Shown here: positions 60,535-64,000 of the stretch, in pieces
How positions within the stretch are numbered: the first letter of the stretch is position 1
How the letters are laid out: each line of letters starts with the position of its first letter
Notes under the pieces: generated by a model
Databases searched by the model: none
Seen by the model: the letters and a program-made list of their open reading frames with translations, nothing else
Told to the model about the DNA's origin: nothing
From: Phoronis australis
Lineage: Eukaryota; Phoronida; Phoronidae
Direction of reading: 5' to 3'
Length of the DNA: 64,000 bases
Assembly (NCBI GenBank): GCA_002633005.1
Contig: NMRA01000765.1
Span: 34,925 to 98,924 of the forward strand
Program-made: the position numbers and the translations under genes

Positions 60535-60609
60535 CTGCAGATTGCAAGCAAATGTTTTGATGTGACTTCATCGTGAAGAATTGTTCAACTCTTAATGCTA
60601 TTTTTAGAA

Positions 60610-60990
60610 ACGGACCGTAAACTGGCGGTTTAACATCCTGGGCGCTTAAATTGGAAACCCTGAGACAGGGAGGTGGGTGATTACCCACGCATTAGGCGCA
60701 ATTTAAATTAAATAGCCGCTTACGTCAAAATTTTAGCTGAACTGGGCGTGGGGAGGTCATTTGAGCATGGAATTTGTATGTTCGGTCAATCAGCAGAAAC
60801 CTGGCAACCACAAAGTTTTGTCATGGCTAAAACTGAAACAGGATTTCGACTTTGAAAGGGAGATTTTGTGAGCATGTTGCTAAAAACTGCTAAAGATGTT
60901 TTCAAATACAGTGTGCTGCAAAATTTCATACTGCAGAACATTATTAAACTCAAGTGACAGTCCACTTACCGTTATCAGCAAGTACTGTAA
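60610..60990 (+). repeat. Second copy of the 0.55-0.95 kb repeat
   Basis: Begins 75 bp outside the 60366-60534 exon, so it occupies the upstream intron next to the acceptor. Diverged but collinear with the first copy. Confidence 0.65.
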
Positions 60991-61086
60991 TCATCAGTAA
61001 ACGCAACTATATTTTGGTTCTTCGATTCGTTCAAGGCCCAAACCAAAGTTTGCATTTTCAATGGGAGGGGGGTGGGGTGGTAATTA

Positions 61087-61440
61087 CTTGCTCAATTCAA
61101 ATCTATCAACAGCAGCTAACCATGTATGACGTATCATAACACACTATCAACAGCAGCNTGACGGCTCATAACACACTATCAACAGCAGCTATATATAACC
61201 ATGTATGAGGTCTCATAACACACGATCAACAGCTGCTAACCATGTATGACGTCTCATAACATACTATCAACAGCAGCTAACCATGTATGATGTCTCATAA
61301 CACACTATCAACAGCAGCTAACCATGTATGACGTCTCATAACACACTATCAACAGCAGCTAACCATGTATGATGTCTCATAACACACTATCAACAGCTGC
61401 TGACAATGTGTGATGTCTCATAACATACTATCAACACCTA
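61087..61440 (+). repeat. 41-bp tandem repeat, about nine copies
   Basis: Unit tatcaacagcagctaaccat followed by gtatgacgtctcataacacac, about 41 bp. Variants swap agcagc for agctgc and acgtc for atgtc. An N at 61158 falls within it, so copy number in the assembly may be wrong. Confidence 0.92.
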
Positions 61441-61570
61441 CTAACAAACCTCATCCAAAACCAGAGTGTACATCACACAACTTCATATTTATCAACTATC
61501 AGTAGCTGCTAAAAATATGCAAGTTCTCATCAATGGATCGTTAAAAGCTGCCAAAATTGTCAGCTCATAA

Positions 61571-62106
61571 CGGCGTTTTCCCATTCAGTGACTTTACCAG
61601 ACGTAGAGGGTTGTGAGGGTGTGATAACATCTAGCTTCTTTATTAACTGTCAAGCACAGTCTTTTGTCTGTTATGACAACAGGCAGTACAATTATCTACC
61701 AGGCTTATCAGAGACCACATGTGAACACAGTCAAACCAAGAGTGACTTTGTTGGTACATTCGGAAAGAATAGATTGTCGTAACTTTGGTTGCACTTGGGC
61801 GATTTTGGCGATTCAAAAACTAAACACGATCACCGTTTGATGAGAATTTCAGAAATGCTATTGGTTTATGTTCAAATATGTTATAACTAAACTTTTATTT
61901 TTAACAGCACAGCCCAGTCAGGCTGGATAAGATCTTTAAATGCCCAGAGATTGGAGCAATTATCGAACAAAAGAAAGCTGGCCCTCCAACCATGAATGCC
62001 AGAATGGAGTTAATCAGTCGTGTAAGATATTGGCTACAGGGGTAAACTTCCCAACTTGTTGTTGGGCTATAGAATCAAACAAGTTGGGAGTAACCGGGAA
62101 ATGCCG
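61571..62106 (+). mobile_element. TWA-type MITE, copy E (best preserved ends)
   Basis: 536 bp. Terminal inverted repeats CGGCGTTTTCCC and GGGAAATGCCG, flanked by TAA on both sides, as for PIF/Harbinger-type 3-bp duplications. Near the right end is a hairpin cccaacttgtt...aacaagttggg (about 62050-62088) shared by copies at 22.27, 31.30 and, in reverse, 8.37 kb. No coding capacity. Confidence 0.8.
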
Positions 62107-62109
62107 TAA

Positions 62110-64000
62110 AGTCCCATTGAACATTTTCTCATTAATACATCATCACCAACTTCTCACTAACAACAGATTTCTCAGATGGTACAACAGCATATTACAAAAT
62201 TTATAGCACATGTATTCACAAACATCTCACACTGTGTTACACACAAGCCTAGGTAAGTTATTAAGACGGAACAACGTGATATGACATTACCAAGCTTTAA
62301 GGATATCTCGAAACTTATTCACAAAAAATTAGCCATTTTTACAACATTTCACATATGTGCAAAATAATTTATCTTCATTCTCGGGGAACTTCATCAATTA
62401 AAACAAAATACATACTGCGTGGCAAGAAAAGAAGATTTAAAAGAACCACCTTGGAACCGCACAACTGCGTGGAAACTTGTTTACTGCTTATCAGAGGTCA
62501 AGGGTTGAAGGGCTTTCAATCAAACTGAATCTCCCGCCAGGTACAGAACAGCTTTGTATACCCTCAGACCTTTCATTCACCAAGTCACCATAACATTGAG
62601 TCAACCAGATGTACTCATGATAGAATGGTGCTGGGTAAAACAAAGACAAAAAGTAGTTTTGATCCAAGGGGAGTTTTGCGTCTGCATGCACACGAATGCT
62701 GGCGTTGAGAACGAACGCTACGAGTCGCCCCAGGCCTCTGTGGTCACGAACACAGCAACTTACGAAAAAAGATATTAATGCTCACCCAAATTCCTTAATT
62801 CAATTCATAAACTGACATTTTGATGTTTTGATCCTATGCTAACTACGTGCTTCAACCACCGATTTGTTTTTGTTACCCTTTTCTTACTTTGTTTCGTATC
62901 AGTCTCGTGAAAGGTACCCACTCACCCAAGGCTTTAGTGCAACCAGGTGGCGTTGTGTGTAATACCTCGCTTTGATAACAGGCAGCGCTGTTTTTAAGCA
63001 GTAACTTGTTCTTATTATGGCTTGGCTAATCAAACAGCAGACAGCCTTCTACGTTAATAGACCTTGTTCCGATTACTTGTGAATTTTTAGTGTGTATAAT
63101 CTTTACTCACCCAACAGTCCTTTTTTCAAGACTACGTATTATACGTTCATTCCTTAAAGTATTTTAGCGTGATATAGATTGTAGTGTTCATTAATAGTTT
63201 ATTAGAATAGTTTTTCCTAGTGTGTTAAATTATAGTATTTCAGACTTAGTGTTCACTATAATTTATAAGTATATTGTAAACGAGGTGACTTGACAAAATC
63301 ACTCAAGTAATCATGTTCATAATCATTTGATAAAAATTTGCGCTGCACTAAATCAAATCATGTGATAATAAAATGACACAATTTTTAAGGAGCCCTGTTT
63401 TCAATTATTGGCAATCTTATTTACCAAACAATAATTGATTTAACCATGTAAATATTCCTCCGATTCTTTGACACAAGTTAAAATGGGTAATTTTGGGGCT
63501 AATTATCACAAAATCCTTTACACTGAACAAAAAATCTACTGAGGCTGATTGCCCAAATGAATATTCAATTTCAAGTGAACACATACGTGATCTTGAAATT
63601 AAGCAAGATTCCAAGTTCACGCACAACACTGACACCTCTTAGTGATAAAGCGACAAACCACGTCATTGATGCAAACTGCCACCTGTTTGCGGTAAAGCGT
63701 TGGAAGTGTGGGTATCTTTTGCATCAGCCTCCCAGCAGTGACGTGTACAGGCTATGCGTATAACAATAAATTGTGACCTACTTATAAATGTAGGTAACAA
63801 ACAACAGTGAGACTTGGCTAGGAACGGTACGTTTTAATGATAATGAAGTTAATTAAGCACTGCAAAATAAATTGACATTGTGAGTGAATGTTGAAATAAC
63901 TATGATAGTTAAGGCTTGTACGGGTTATGTGTGCCGAAATCAAGTTTTCACAGAATAATTAACCGAAGACTGACATTTTCACTCGTCTCGTGTTAATCGA
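62110..64000. other. No gene recognised upstream of first visible exon
   Basis: Should be intron of the receptor gene. No exon with good splice sites and family resemblance was found. 63.1-63.4 kb is very AT-rich. Confidence 0.4.

Overview
The window is eukaryotic, AT-rich and intron-dominated. GT-AG introns, LINE, Ty3/gypsy, hAT-like, MITE and SINE-like debris, and no bacterial-style operons point to an animal genome. The one recognisable host gene is a fibrocystin-L (PKHD1L1)-like receptor. Gene family and repeat load suit a marine invertebrate, perhaps a deuterostome such as a hemichordate, amphioxus or echinoderm, but the sequence does not settle the species. Two single-N positions (13771, 61158) mark assembly joins.

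The host gene lies on the minus strand and runs from about 60.5 kb (upstream) to about 7.2 kb (3' end). I placed 19 exons by hand. Every splice phase agrees along the whole chain, which is the main support for the model. In transcript order: 60366-60534, 53778-53891 (optional), 51886-52148, 51374-51625, 47264-47548, 46197-46747, 35589-35969, 33455-33659, 30538-30720, 24503-24711, 23539-23608, 20816-21024, six microexons of 30-51 nt (19858-19887, 17357-17398, 15825-15860, 12359-12400, 11727-11777, 10883-10921), and the transmembrane exon 7271-7382. The window therefore holds only the membrane-proximal part of a very large protein; the N-terminal IPT/G8/beta-helix exons lie beyond 64 kb. The product reads as fibrocystin-family ectodomain, then two beta-sandwich-like segments, then a SEA domain with a GSVVV autoproteolysis motif, then a second partial SEA-like copy, then a Ser/Thr/Pro-rich stalk built from duplicated microexons, then one membrane helix with a Lys stop-transfer.

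The introns are a repeat museum. 0.5-1 kb and 60.6-61.0 kb share one repeat. 3.9-6.5 kb and 17.7-19.0 kb hold a tandem family dense in CTCF-consensus-like sites. 9.4-9.7 kb has a tRNA-like SINE. 10.2, 11.5 and 58.15 kb hold palindromes. 11.8-17.2 kb is a segmentally duplicated block around the microexons. Five copies of a TWA-type MITE (8.3, 21.8, 30.8, 56.1, 61.6 kb) and two copies of a hAT-like element with perfect 6-bp target duplications (23.9, 57.1 kb) are scattered through. LINE fragments lie at 28.4-29.7 and 31.65-33.1 kb, and a decayed Ty3/gypsy element at 38.2-41.6 kb. 42.1-45.1 kb carries a fold-back element with long inverted arms around a broken XPG/FEN-like gene. A probable solo LTR (48306-49430) is nested in an older repeat, and two broken THAP-domain sequences lie at 54.5 and 56.7 kb.

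The strongest candidates for something undescribed are the tandem microexon array plus SEA module of the receptor, the fold-back element carrying the nuclease-like gene, and the repeat-borne CTCF-like site clusters.
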